Positions 12,601 to 24,600 of a DNA stretch of 64,000 nt are shown piece after piece. The stretch covers positions 18,860,501-18,924,500 of the forward strand of contig NC_073342.2 in the NCBI RefSeq assembly GCF_027580225.2, read 5' to 3'. The number at the start of each line of letters is the position of its first letter. Position 1 is the stretch's first letter. The notes under the pieces are model-generated. The model did not search any database. It saw only the letters and a program-made list of their open reading frames with translations, and was not told the origin of the DNA. Source of the DNA: Misgurnus anguillicaudatus (Eukaryota; Chordata; Actinopteri; Cypriniformes; Cobitidae). The translations under genes were made by a program, and so were the position numbers.

Positions 12601-15600
12601 TGCTCTGCTGAACTCTAGCAACGCAGACCTTAGAGGGTTTGGTAAGCGTTTATTTCCTGACTTTGAATTGAACGTTTCGGTTTCGCTTTTCACATTTCAT
12701 GTTCAGTAAAGGTTTCGGTGTGAACAATCAGCAATCACTTGCTTTTCACAGCTGCCCAGTTCGTGAAGCAGAAGCTTCCTGACCTCCTCCGTTCGTACGT
12801 GGACGCAGACCTCGGAGGAAATCAGGAAGGTGGCTTCCAAGACATTGCCATAGAGGTTCTGCATCTGCTCCTCTCCCATCTTCTGTTCGGTCAGAAGGGC
12901 TCCAGCGGAGTTGGACAAGAGCAGATCGACGCCTTTCTCAAAACACTGTGCAGAGGTTAGTGGAAAACCTGAATATGGAAGTTGTCTGCGTGGAAATCAA
13001 ATCTTTGTGTGTTCTTTAGGGTCATGTTGTCTTGCGTTTTTATTTCCCAGATTTCCCGCAAGAGCGCTGCCCTGTGGTGCTTGCGCCACTGCTCTACCCT
13101 GACAAACGGGACATTCTCATGGACAGGATCTTGCCAGACTCTGGAGAGATAAACAAGACCATGATGGAGAGTTCCCTTGCTGACTTCATGAAAGAAGTTG
13201 GCTATGGCTTTTGTGCAAGGTATGGAACGAAGTTTAAGGGGTGTTGATTACTGCGTCGAAGCTGTACCTGAAACTAAATTTTGATTATGTTGCTCCAGTC
13301 TTGAAGAATGCAGGAACATAATCTTGCAGTATGGGGTGCGAGAGGTGACGGCCGGCCAGGTGGCCAGAGTGCTGGGCATGATGGCCCGCACTCACTCTGG
13401 GCTTTCAGATGGCATCCCTTTACAGGTATATTTATTTTTATTTATTTTGTTTCCTAGTTTATCCAATATGACAGATTTGTTGGAATAAATTTGTTGTGAG
13501 GAGGTTGGATTAACTGGTTTTTCCATCTCTAGTCCATCACGAGTCCAGTTGGTGGTGGCATTTGGAGTGATGGGAAGGACAAAAGTGATGGCTCCCAGGC
13601 CCACACCTGGAACGTTGAAGTTCTGATTGATGTGGTCAAAGAATTGGTAAGCCTGGTTCCTTATCGTTTTTTCTTTGGTATGTTTCTAGCTGTATTCAAA
13701 CTTCTCCTGATCTTTCTACAGAACCCCAATCTAAACTTCAAAGAAGTGACCTATGAGCTGGACCACCCAGGTTTTGTGATCCGGGATAGTAAGGGGCTTC
13801 AGATAGTGGTGTATGGGATCCAGAGGGGTCTGGGGATGGAGGTTTTCCCAGTGGATCTCATTTACAGACCATGGAAGCACGCGGAAGGACAGGTAAAACA
13901 TTTTTATGTTTGTTAAAGATCTGTGTAGCCAAATTGTATTTAATGTTAAATAAGTTCTGTTCCCTGGTATTTTCCAGCTGTCATTCATCCAACACTCTTT
14001 GATGAGTCCTGAAGTGTTCTGCTTCGCTGACTGCCCATGTCACACTGTTGCCATTGACATCCTGAAAGCCCCACCTGAAGATGACAACAGAGAAATAGCC
14101 ACATGGTTAGTCTTAAATACTTAAATGTGACTTTTTCAGATCACTTAAACTCGTGAACATCTTCTATTGTGTTTGTCTTACACATCTTTCATTTTCTTTG
14201 CCTAACAGGAAGAGCTTGGACCTGGTGGAGAGCCTTTTGCGTCTCTCTGAAGTTGGGCATTATGAACAGGTGAAGCAGCTTTTTAGCTTCCCCATCAAGC
14301 ACTGCCCGGATATGCTGGTGCTGGCCCTGCTGCAGATCAGCACCTCCTGGCACACCCTGCGTCATGAGCTCATCTCCACTCTCATGCCCATCTTCCTGGG
14401 CAACCACCCCAACTCCGCCATCATCTTGCACTATGCCTGGCATGGACAGGTGGGTGAATTTGTATCATCTGCAGTATTGGTCTTGGGTTGTAGGAATCTG
14501 TAGTATGCAGAAATCTAAATAGTTGTTTTGTTTCTAGGGTCAGTCCCCATCCATCCGTCAGCTTATCATGCACTCTATGGCCGAGTGGTACATGAGAGGA
14601 GAGCAATACGACCAGGCTAAACTGTCTCGCATCTTGGATGTGGCTCAGGACTTGAAGGTACTGATCTACTCGAATTTAGCATTGCCGTTATTTGACAATC
14701 AGAGATGAGATGGTAACGTTGAGTTTTTTTTGTATTTTAGTCTTTATCGATGCTGCTGAATGGTACTCCATTTGCCTTTGTAATTGACCTTGCTGCACTT
14801 GCCTCTCGCCGTGAATACCTCAAACTCGACAAATGGCTTACTGACAAAATCCGAGAGCATGGGGTAAGTTGGTGTACGCCAATGTGAGTTTAATTTAAAG
14901 CAAATGTAAATGAAAGACTAATGTGATTTGTGGTCCTTCGGTAGGAGCCGTTTATCCAGGCGTGTGTCACGTTCCTAAAGAGACGTTGTCCTTCCATCCT
15001 GGGTCCACCTTTGGCCCCAGATAAAGACCAGCCGAAAAGTGCTCAGCTTCCTCCTGAAACACTGGCTACCATGTTTGCGTGTCTCCAGTCTTGTGCTGGG
15101 TGAGTAAAGCTAGACTTGGTTTAATACAAGATTAATCAAACAAAAATGAACTGAAAAACTACTGGTACGTGTTATTTTATGTGAATACCATCCTTTGTAT
15201 TTTTTTAGTGTTATATAAAAAGTCAAACTTCGTTTCAAGTGAAAACTAATGGTTTTGTTTGACTCTTTGAGCAGGAGTGTATCTCAAGAGCTGTCAGAGA
15301 CTATCTTAAACATGGTGGCCAACTGTAGCAATGTGATGAACAAAGCCCGGCAGCCACCGCCAGGTGTCTTGCCAAAGGGGCGAGCACCCAGCACCAGCAG
15401 CTTAGATGCTATCTCACCTGTGCAGGTAACTGTCACCTTATTAATCTTGCCACTGATAACTGGATTTTTTTTCTAAAGCTTTCCATATGTATCATTTTAC
15501 AAACAATAACATGTTGCTAAGACCCCCCCCCCCATTTTTAAAAGACATGTATAATGGTTTTGTTTTGTGCTCTTGATTTTTAGATGGACCCTCTGTCTGG

Positions 15601-18600
15601 CATGGGCTCGCTGAATTTGGGCGTCACATCCACATCTCACACCACAAGCATGCAAGGATTTCCCAGCTTACAGGGCTCTGCCTTCAGTAACCCCCAGTCC
15701 CCAGCTAAGGCCTTTTCAAACCTGCCCAACGCAAATCCCAGCACAGCTTTCCAAGGAATCAACCCCCTCTCTTCTCAGCTACAAGGTATAATTGACATTA
15801 AATATTGTGTGGTTCCCATTGTGGTTCTCTTAACCACCTCAGTGTTTTATGCCGCGTTTCCATTGCATGGTTCCCCTACGGTTTGGTTTGGGTCAGCTTA
15901 CTTTTTGGGCTTTTCCACTGGGTGCAGTACGTAGTACCCCGATATTTTTTTTAGTACCACCTCGGTCGGGGTTCCAAGCGACCCGAGCTGATACCAAAAT
16001 ATGACGTGAAACCACTGTAGATCACTGATTGGTCTAAGAGAATAGTCGCTACCAGCGTCATCACTATAATGTAAAAGATTAGCTTTACCTTCATGCTAGC
16101 TTGCGCTTTCTCGAGTAAACCTGTTGTCATCTGTGCTTTGCTGTAAGCTCCCAAACTCCATTTTAGCGATGAAAAACATCCACATTTTGAGAATCAGAAA
16201 CACCATAAGTTTTTTTTCCAGACTTGCAGTTTGTGGCGGCACATTCGCGACCGGCACGTCGGCATATATGCTTAAATCAGGGCTCAGTGGAGCGTGTCGA
16301 CTGACGCCACGGGTATTTGTACAGAAACTGTCATGTGAGACAGGTAGTGATAAACGCGATGTAAACATCTATTTGTGGTGGCCAATTTTAATTTTGTGAC
16401 AGACTGAGAAATAAATGAACGTATGGAAATGTACAACAACGCTCTCACTTGTATGATGTCACAGCAGTAGGCATCGCAAATATAACGACACGCCTATAAT
16501 CCCTCTCACTCAGAAGTGATACTAAACTCGATGGAAAAGCTAACTAAGCCAAAGTGAGGTGACCTGACCCAAACCAAACCGTGGGGTACTATGAAATGGA
16601 AAAGTGGCATTAGTGTCCTTTCACAAGTGCCAATTTAACAGCTTCTTATCATTTGCCAAGGTCCTCTGAGCACAAGCTTGTCTGGGATCGGCTCAGGCTT
16701 GGGCATGCCCCCTGTCAGCAGCGACCCCTTCGGCACCAGGAAGATGAGCACACCGGGGTTGAACCCGTCCACCTTCCAGCAGAGTAAGATGAAGGCCTGT
16801 AAGTGGTGGTGTGGCTGAGTGAGTGCCAGGCGCGCCTCAAGCTGTATTTCCTCTCAAAATGCGCCCCATAAAAGTCGTTTTAGAACACTTTACATAATCT
16901 CTTATTTTTTAAATTGCTGTAATTTTCAGTCTTACGCAAGTAAAAAAGCACAAATAAAGAGGAAATACAGGTCAGTCTACATTACTGCGGAATGTTCTTG
17001 GCAACCAGCATGGATCCGTAAATGTAAATATAATCAGCTTTCTTACATCAGAAGAAAGTTTTTAAGGAAAACAAGCTGTTTGCCAAGAACTTCCTTTTTG
17101 GTTTGTGCAATAAAATATTGACTTCGTATGAACTGGGGATTTTACATTCCCACAAAGAAGTGTTTGTAACACTTCCCACCCCTTCTGTGATAGCTGACCT
17201 TTCTCAGGTGTGGCCCGAGGCAAACCAGCACTTTACTAAGGAGATTGACGATGAGGCGAACAGCTACTTCCAGCGCATCTACAACCACCCTCCGCACCCC
17301 ACCATGTCTGTGGATGAGGTGAGAACACATCAGCAGGTCGAACTGAATTAGTATAAATATACAAAATGATCCATTTTTGTTCTATACATTTTCATTATTT
17401 CCTTTCAGGTGCTAGAAATGCTTCAAAGATTCAAAGACTCCAACATTAAGCGGGAACGAGAGGTGTTCAACTGCATGCTAAGGAATCTGTTTGAGGAGTA
17501 CAGATTTTTTCCCCAGTATCCTGACAAAGAGCTGCACATCACCGCTTGCCTCTTCGGGGGCATCATCGAGAAGGGCCTGGTTACATACATGGCGCTAGGG
17601 TTGGCGTTACGATACGTTCTGGAAGCTTTACGCAAACCTTTCGGATCAAAGATGTATTACTTTGGAATCGCTGCACTAGATAGATTTAAAAATAGGTAAT
17701 TGCATTTTTGGTTTATCAGCTTTTATGTTTAAAGGGCACCTACTATGCCCATTTTTACAAGATATAATAAAAGTCCCAGGTGTGCACAGAATGTGTCTAT
17801 GAAGTTTTAGCTCAAAATATCCCACAGATCATTTATTATTGCATGCACCCTAGTTGGGTGGGTGATGTTTAAATGCAAATAAGCTACCGCCCTCACTCCC
17901 TTACCAATAGACAGTCAGCGTTTTCAGTTAAAATAGATTTGATTCCTGTGAATACAGTTTTTGAGACAATAGTATCTCACTATTGAGAGATGGTGGACTG
18001 CATACAACTCGCTAGGGGTGTAAACTGATAATGCAGAGCTGTCAGTCAGTGGTAGTGGGCAGGGCTTTATCAGTGTGATGTCACATTTATAGGAGAAACA
18101 AAACGGGATGTCTAATGAGACTGCTTTGGTTTAACAGAGATTAAAAAGAGAGCGTACATTTTTTGTGTTCAAACACTGCCAACACACATTTATGTCCAAA
18201 AACCTTGTAAAAGTGGTTGGTTTGTTATTTTTTAAGCTAAGTTTTGTTTTAAATTTGAACTACCTTTTATTTCAGACTGAAGGACTATCCCCAGTACTGT
18301 CAGCACTTGGCATCTATAGCCCATTTCTTGCAGTTCCCACACCATTTACAAGAGGTAAATTGATTTTCCCAACTTTTCTTGGCATACCTACAGCAGCATC
18401 CTGTCAGTATCTCCCCACACCAGTCTGTTACACATCTAGCTGAATATGTCTTCTGTGTCTTGTCCGTTTCCTGTGTATACAGTATATCGAGTATGGCCAG
18501 CAGTCAAGAGACCCTCCTGTGAAGATGCAGGGTTCCATTACCACCCCAGGCAGCCTGGCACTAGCCCAAGCTCAAGCCCAATCTCAGACCCCCAAAGCCC

Positions 18601-21600
18601 CCCAACCTGGTCAACCCAGCACCCTGGTGACCACAGCTACCACGACCACCACTGTTGCCAAAACCACCACCATCGCCAGACCCACAGCTGTCGGACTGAA
18701 GAAAGACGTGCCAGTGAGTCAAACGTTTAACACGGTTTCTGAGTTTGTGCTTATAGCCACAGACATTTCCTGTTCCCTTTACTCGGTTGGTTGAGTAAGC
18801 CAGACAGAATTGCAGTATAAAAAAATAGTTTTGTGATGAAACATTGTGGTCTGTTCATTTCCTTCACAGCCTTCGATCAACACCACAAACATCGACACCC
18901 TGTTGGTGGCCACCGACCAGACTGAAAGGATTGTTGAGCCCCCAGAGAATGTTCAGGAAAAGATTGCGTTCATCTTCAACAATTTGTCTCAGTCAAACAT
19001 GTCCCAAAAGGTGTGTTTTACATGCAATCATTGGCCAGATTTTGTAATGATGGTATGTTCTGTAATTCCTAAACTAGCTTTTGGTGCCCTTTAAAGGTTG
19101 AAGAACTGAAAGAGACTGTGAAGGAAGAGTTCATGCCGTGGGTCTCTCAATACCTGGTCATGAAACGTGTCAGTATTGAGCCCAACTTCCATAGCTTGTA
19201 TTCTAACTTTCTGGATACACTGAAAAACCCTGAGTTTGTCAAGATGGTTCTCAATGAGACTTACAGAAACATCAAGGTAAGATTTATCTCATGACAAGAA
19301 TAAATAATATTTTACTCTACATAAAAGCTCACAAATGGCTGTAGGCCCCACCCCCTTAACATTTTCTTTCCATTCCCAGGTCCTTCTTACCTCCGATAAG
19401 GCAGCTGCTAACTTTTCTGATCGATCCCTGCTGAAGAATTTGGGTCATTGGCTTGGAATGATCACCCTGGCTAAAAACAAACCCATCTTGTACACAGTAA
19501 GTTTATTTTGAAGGACGCTCGGAAAACAAAAGTGCAGTGTTTATAGAGATGGGTGGTGAAAAAAATTTATGTTCTGCTTTCACTTAGGACCTGGAGCTCA
19601 AATCTCTTCTGCTGGAAGCTTATGTGAAAGGCCAGCAGGAGTTGCTGTATGTTGTCCCCTTTGTGGCCAAAGTCTTGGAATCAAGTCTGCGGAGTGTGGT
19701 AATGACTCCCATTTCTTCACAGCCTTATGAGGTTCCCACGGGTCCTTAAAATCATTACGTTTGTGAATCTGGGGGGGGGGATTCAAGGCCCTGGGACGTT
19801 TTTAAAAATATACATACCTAGATACAGGTCATTGAAAGTGCTTGAATCTATTTTATGCAAGAAGATTCCTGGAAATAAATCCATATTATTCCCTGTGTAG
19901 TGTAGGAGAATATCATAAAAATTCTAGACTTTAAGCACACGTGCTAAACTGTTCGCTTTAAATGCTTATATCTTCTGTATGCAAATGTTGAATCATATCA
20001 GAATGCTTTAACACTTTAAAACGTCTCGGGTTACGTATATAACTGTTGTTCCCTGAGAAGGGAACAAGACGCTGCGTCTCCCTTGCCATACTTCCTGCGT
20101 CCCTGTAACAACTTCTTTGGCAATATTTCATATAGCGATATACTTCCTGGCTCCCTTGTAACCCTGTCTTTGTCGTTAAGCCTCACCATTGGTTAAATGT
20201 GAATTTGACACATTCAGATGCACTTACCCCTGGAGGCGTCCCCAAAGTGTCACCGCAGTGACGCAGCGCGAGTTCCCTCAAAAGGGAACTGTAATAATGT
20301 AACCTTGCTCTCGCTTGAAATGTGTCCCCATATTTAGTCCTTGAATTTGAGGGTATTGGACCTGGAAAGTCCTTGAAAGGTCCTTGAATTTGAAGTTAAC
20401 TAAGGTGTGGGAACCCTGAATGATCCTTTTTTAACAACTGTTGTCATCTTCTGTGATCTTCAGACCACAGAACCCTTGGACTATGGGTATCATGAATGTA
20501 CTGGCTGAACTCCATCAGGAACATGACTTAAAGCTCAGTCCATCCTCACTGATGCCGGATGATTGCTACTTAATCTTGTAGTGGAATAGTTTGCCTCACT
20601 CCCACAGTTCTCATGACTTAAAGCTCAACCTGAAGTTCGAGATCGAGGTTCTCTGTAAGAATCTGTCTTTGGACATCAGCGAGCTGAAGCCAGGAAACCT
20701 ACTGAGAGACAAAGAGAAGCTCAAGAACCTGGAGGAGCAACTCTCTGCACCAAAGAAAGAGACCAAGCCTCCTGAAGAGATGCTGCCTATAGTTACAACA
20801 GTAGAACGCTCAAATGCTTAGTATTTATCTGCAGGGACACATCTAACATCATGCATCAAACATGGTTGTACGCTGCCATGCTGTTAAAATGCGTAATTGT
20901 CTTTTGTTGTTTCTAACCAACAGTAGATCCCGTTGCGTTTACAACAGCACCCTCAACTCCAGCAACCACCACTACCTGTACGGCCACTGGGCCGCCCACA
21001 CCACAGTTCAGCTACCACGACATTAACGTCTATGCCCTGGCTGGTCTGGCCCCACATATCAATATTAATATCAGCGTGAGTTCATGTGTTGTTGCATCTT
21101 GTAGTTTTAAGAGTAGAGCAGTGGTTTTGATCCAAACTGTTTTTAAAGTATTGAATAAATAAAACCCTTACCAAAGCCATCATCGCCGTGTTTGTGCAGC
21201 ATCCCACTGCTGCAGGCCCACCCTCAACTGAAGCAGTGTGTGAGACTAGCTATCGAGCGTGCCGTACAGGAGCTCGTGCACCCCGTGGTGGACCGATCCA
21301 TCAAAATCGCCATGACCACCTGCGAGCAGATCGTCAGGAAGGACTTCGCCCTGGATTCAGAGGAGTCTCACATGCGCGTGGCCGCCCACCACATGATGCG
21401 AAACCTTACTGCCGGCATGGCCATGATCACCTGCAGAGAGCCGCTGCTCATGAGCATCGCCACCAATCTCAAGAACAGCTTTGCGGCAGCTCTTAGGGTA
21501 GAGTAACATTTCTTTCACACGGTTTGCTTAATGTTGTAATCTACATACAAGTAAACATCTCTTCCATATACAACAAAATACAGCCATGGGCTCCCCTTAC

Positions 21601-24600
21601 CTTAAAAGACATAAATTGAATAGATTACAGGGTTTACCTCATATTTATTATAGGAGCAGTGCGCTAACAGTTACTCAAAACCCTTTAGCAACTCCATTGC
21701 GAGGTTCTGGCAGTCACCCAAAAAACACCACTCACATTTTCTTCATAAAATGCAATCTTGTTTAAGTGTTAACTCACTATGGATGTCTCTTGCAGGCACC
21801 CACACCTCAACAGAGAGAGATGATGGAGGAGGCAGCTGCACGTATAGCACAGGACAACTGTGAGCTGGCATGTTGCTTCATTCAGAAGACGGCAGTGGAG
21901 AAAGCCGGACCAGAGATGGATAAGAGACTGGCAACTGTAAGTTTTAGTTGCAACCCTAATTAAATAGACGGTGGCACAGTGGCTTTTTGGATGGCACTGT
22001 TGTAGCCATAGATGCTGGAACTGTATTGAGAAATAAATCAAAAGCAACTCGGTGTGTGACAGTGTATTTTGAGGGTGGTTGAAATCAGTTGAAGATCTAT
22101 AATCCAGACATGGAATTTAGCTAAAATGTTTTCTTCCATATTGTAGGAATTCGAACTGAGGAAGCATGCCCGCCAAGAAGGCCGTCGTTACTGTGACCCC
22201 ATGGTTCTCACCTATCAGGCTGAGCGTATGCCAGAGCAGATCAGACTAAAGGTAAGAGCTTTTCACAAAATTCTGAAGAGGGCTTGAAATTAACATTTTT
22301 ACTAGGTAGCACTAGGGGTGTAACGGTAAGTGTATTCGTACCGGACCGTTTCGGTACAGGGATTTCGGCACTGTGCACGTGCACCGAATGCAATCTTTTG
22401 TGTGTGGAACATAAGTGGAACACAATATGTTGTGTGCGTTTCCACACGAACATATTAAGTGGCGGAAGTCTCCGCGTTCAGCGCAAGTCTTCTGTCAAAC
22501 ATAACATAATTCGGCCCGCAGAACGATTTGTATTTACTTAGTTGTATATTCGTTTGATTATTGATGTAAATGTTTACGGGGCCGCTTACGTGTCGCATCT
22601 GAAAGCACGTGTTAAACGCGTGTCAACGTGGTGATTTGTTACTTCAAAAGTGAGTGAGAGGTTGCACGTTTTTCGTTGCAACGCAATCATGAGATGTGCT
22701 TTCTGTGACAGCGAGAATAAGGAATGCGTGATCAGATTTTTTATCTACACCTCACGTCAATCATATCATTGTCACAATGAGATCAGCTGGTCGGGACAGA
22801 GAAGAGCTGTAACCCGGGTTTACTCAGCTGTTACTCAGCTGCGGAGGGGTTTGTTAGTTTAAGTCAAAGCTTACATTGACGACACAAGCAAAGATTAGGA
22901 GAAACGTGCAAAAGATAAAAGATGGCTATGTATGCAACTCACTAATCTCAATATGAGTGTATAATAAGTATATCATCATGTTGCTTGCTATCCAGTTACA
23001 CATAGAGCAGTAATATTATTTTTATGCAGAGATGGTACATAACCAATTCAATACTGTCACTTAAAAAAATCCAAAATAAATCTAAATGGTGGCAAAAATG
23101 TAGGCTAATAGTTCATAAATGTATTCAGGAATTGAATTTGTTAGTTCAAGGTTTTAGTAGAAAAAGTTTAAGAGAAGGTTAAGAAAAGATTTACCTACTG
23201 TTATAAAATAATGTAAAGTATGTTATTTAGTGGAGAACTTTGCAGTAGTATTTTATTTATTCTTTTTTTATTTTATATATTATATTTTAATAGTGTTTTA
23301 AAAAAAATGTAAACAAATTGTAAAAAAGTTAATAGTAATAAACAACCTGCAGTTTAATGTTTGCATTTTTTCCCTTACTGTACCGAAAGTGAACCGAACA
23401 GTGGCTTCAAAACCGAGATACGCACCGAACCGTGATTGTTGCGTACCGTTACACCCCTAGGTAGCACTGGTAACACCAAATATAAAAGTTTTGAGATCCA
23501 TGTCAGAGCCGATGGTGTAGTGGGCAGTACTATGACATGTGGTGCTTTCGCACTTTCTGCGACCCGAGTTCGATTCCTGGCTTGTGGTCATTTGCTGATC
23601 CAATACCACTCTCTCCTCCCTGACCTCTCCTTATTCACTGTTAAAAATAAAGGGAACATGTTTTGAGCTCCAGATAAAATTTAGGAGCATTCGGTGAAAA
23701 TTATAGGAGCATTACATTTTCATCCTAAGATTGAAAACTTGACAATAAAATTTGATCTTAAATTATTTACGACACACTTGACTTGTGCTTGGCACAACCT
23801 CTTATGTGTAAAATGTGTAGATTCAAAGGGCTCTATAAAAACCATTTCATGTTATTTTAAATTTTTTCACATTTATTTGAAATAGTTTTATTTTTACAAA
23901 TCTCATTTTTTTCTATTAAAATTTTTCTGGATTCTGTATTTTACTACTTTTAGTTTCTTTAATAGTTAATTACAAACAGCATGTTCAATAAACTGAATTC
24001 ATAAACAAAAAACAAAACAAAACATTGCATTTTTATTTAGCATTCATTTTTTGCTGCGTAACAAAACTTTGTTTAAATTAAAAATGAAAGTATGAATCTT
24101 TTAAAGGCGGAGTCCATGATGTTTGAAAGCCAATGTTGATATTTGAAATCACCTAAACAAACACGCCCCTACCCCAATAGAATCTGGACCTTCTGTTGAT
24201 AGACACACATACGCAACCCGGCATTTGATTTGATTTGATTGGCTATAAGTGTGTTTTGGTAGTCGGCCCGTCTCCTTTTCCAACGCGTTTTTCAAACATC
24301 GTGGACTCCGCCTTTAAGTGTGTGATTATTACTTCAAAATCATTATTTTTATTTTTTAAAAGTATTTTTTTATACAGAATTAATATATTTGTCAGCTTCA
24401 TTACGTTCAACAAACTTTTATTTTAATAGGTTGTCGGTTTGTATTTGACAATCGCATTTCTCAATGAAATCCGCGTGAACTCTGACAGCATCTCTGAATA
24501 TGAACTTCATGTATTCGTGTCCTCAGATGCTAAAAATGGCATGAATCTGAATCATCCCTGTAAAGTTTCATTGGTCTCTAAGTATATGCGAACGTTTTGT

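Larger units (their letters stand above)
9462..16798 (+). other. cnot1: cnot1 exon map, exons 2-19 (HEAT regions)
   Basis: Exons read: 9462-9764, 9980 (or 9926)-10087, 10189-10287, 12417-12485, 12587-12641, 12752-12955, 13051-13219, 13299-13425, 13533-13646, 13722-13892, 13978-14105, 14209-14449, 14538-14657, 14741-14863, 14945-15099, 15275-15425, 15584-15785, 16661-16798. They encode the N-terminal HEAT-repeat half (CNOT10/CNOT11 contacts) and a serine/proline-rich linker (exons 18-19) before the tristetraprolin-binding domain. All borders are GT-AG except the acceptor of exon 3. Confidence 0.85.
17194..22251 (+). other. cnot1: cnot1 exon map, exons 20-33 (TTP-binding, MIF4G, CNOT9-binding)
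   Basis: Exons read: 17194-17318, 17409-17695, 18276-18354, 18483-18713, 18870-19010, 19097-19276, 19380-19496, 19588-19698, about 20456-20537, about 20613-20800, 20924-21075, 21200-21497, 21796-21936, 22147-22251. They cover the domain starting [13 protein letters not shown], the MIF4G domain ([20 protein letters not shown] through [11 protein letters not shown]) and the CNOT9-binding domain ([16 protein letters not shown] onward). Exons at 20456-21075 are conserved in protein sequence but do not join cleanly (see findings). Confidence 0.8.

Noticed and set aside
18446..18730. Proline/serine-rich frame overlapping cnot1 exon 23
   Set aside because: The real frame encodes [17 protein letters not shown]; this is a shadow.
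21188..21496. Long alternative frame overlapping cnot1 exon 31
   Set aside because: The other frame matches CNOT1 throughout ([14 protein letters not shown]); this one is a GC-rich shadow.
23503..23655. A true tRNA gene
   Set aside because: A and B boxes are present but the sequence does not fold into a full cloverleaf by eye and continues into a SINE-type body.
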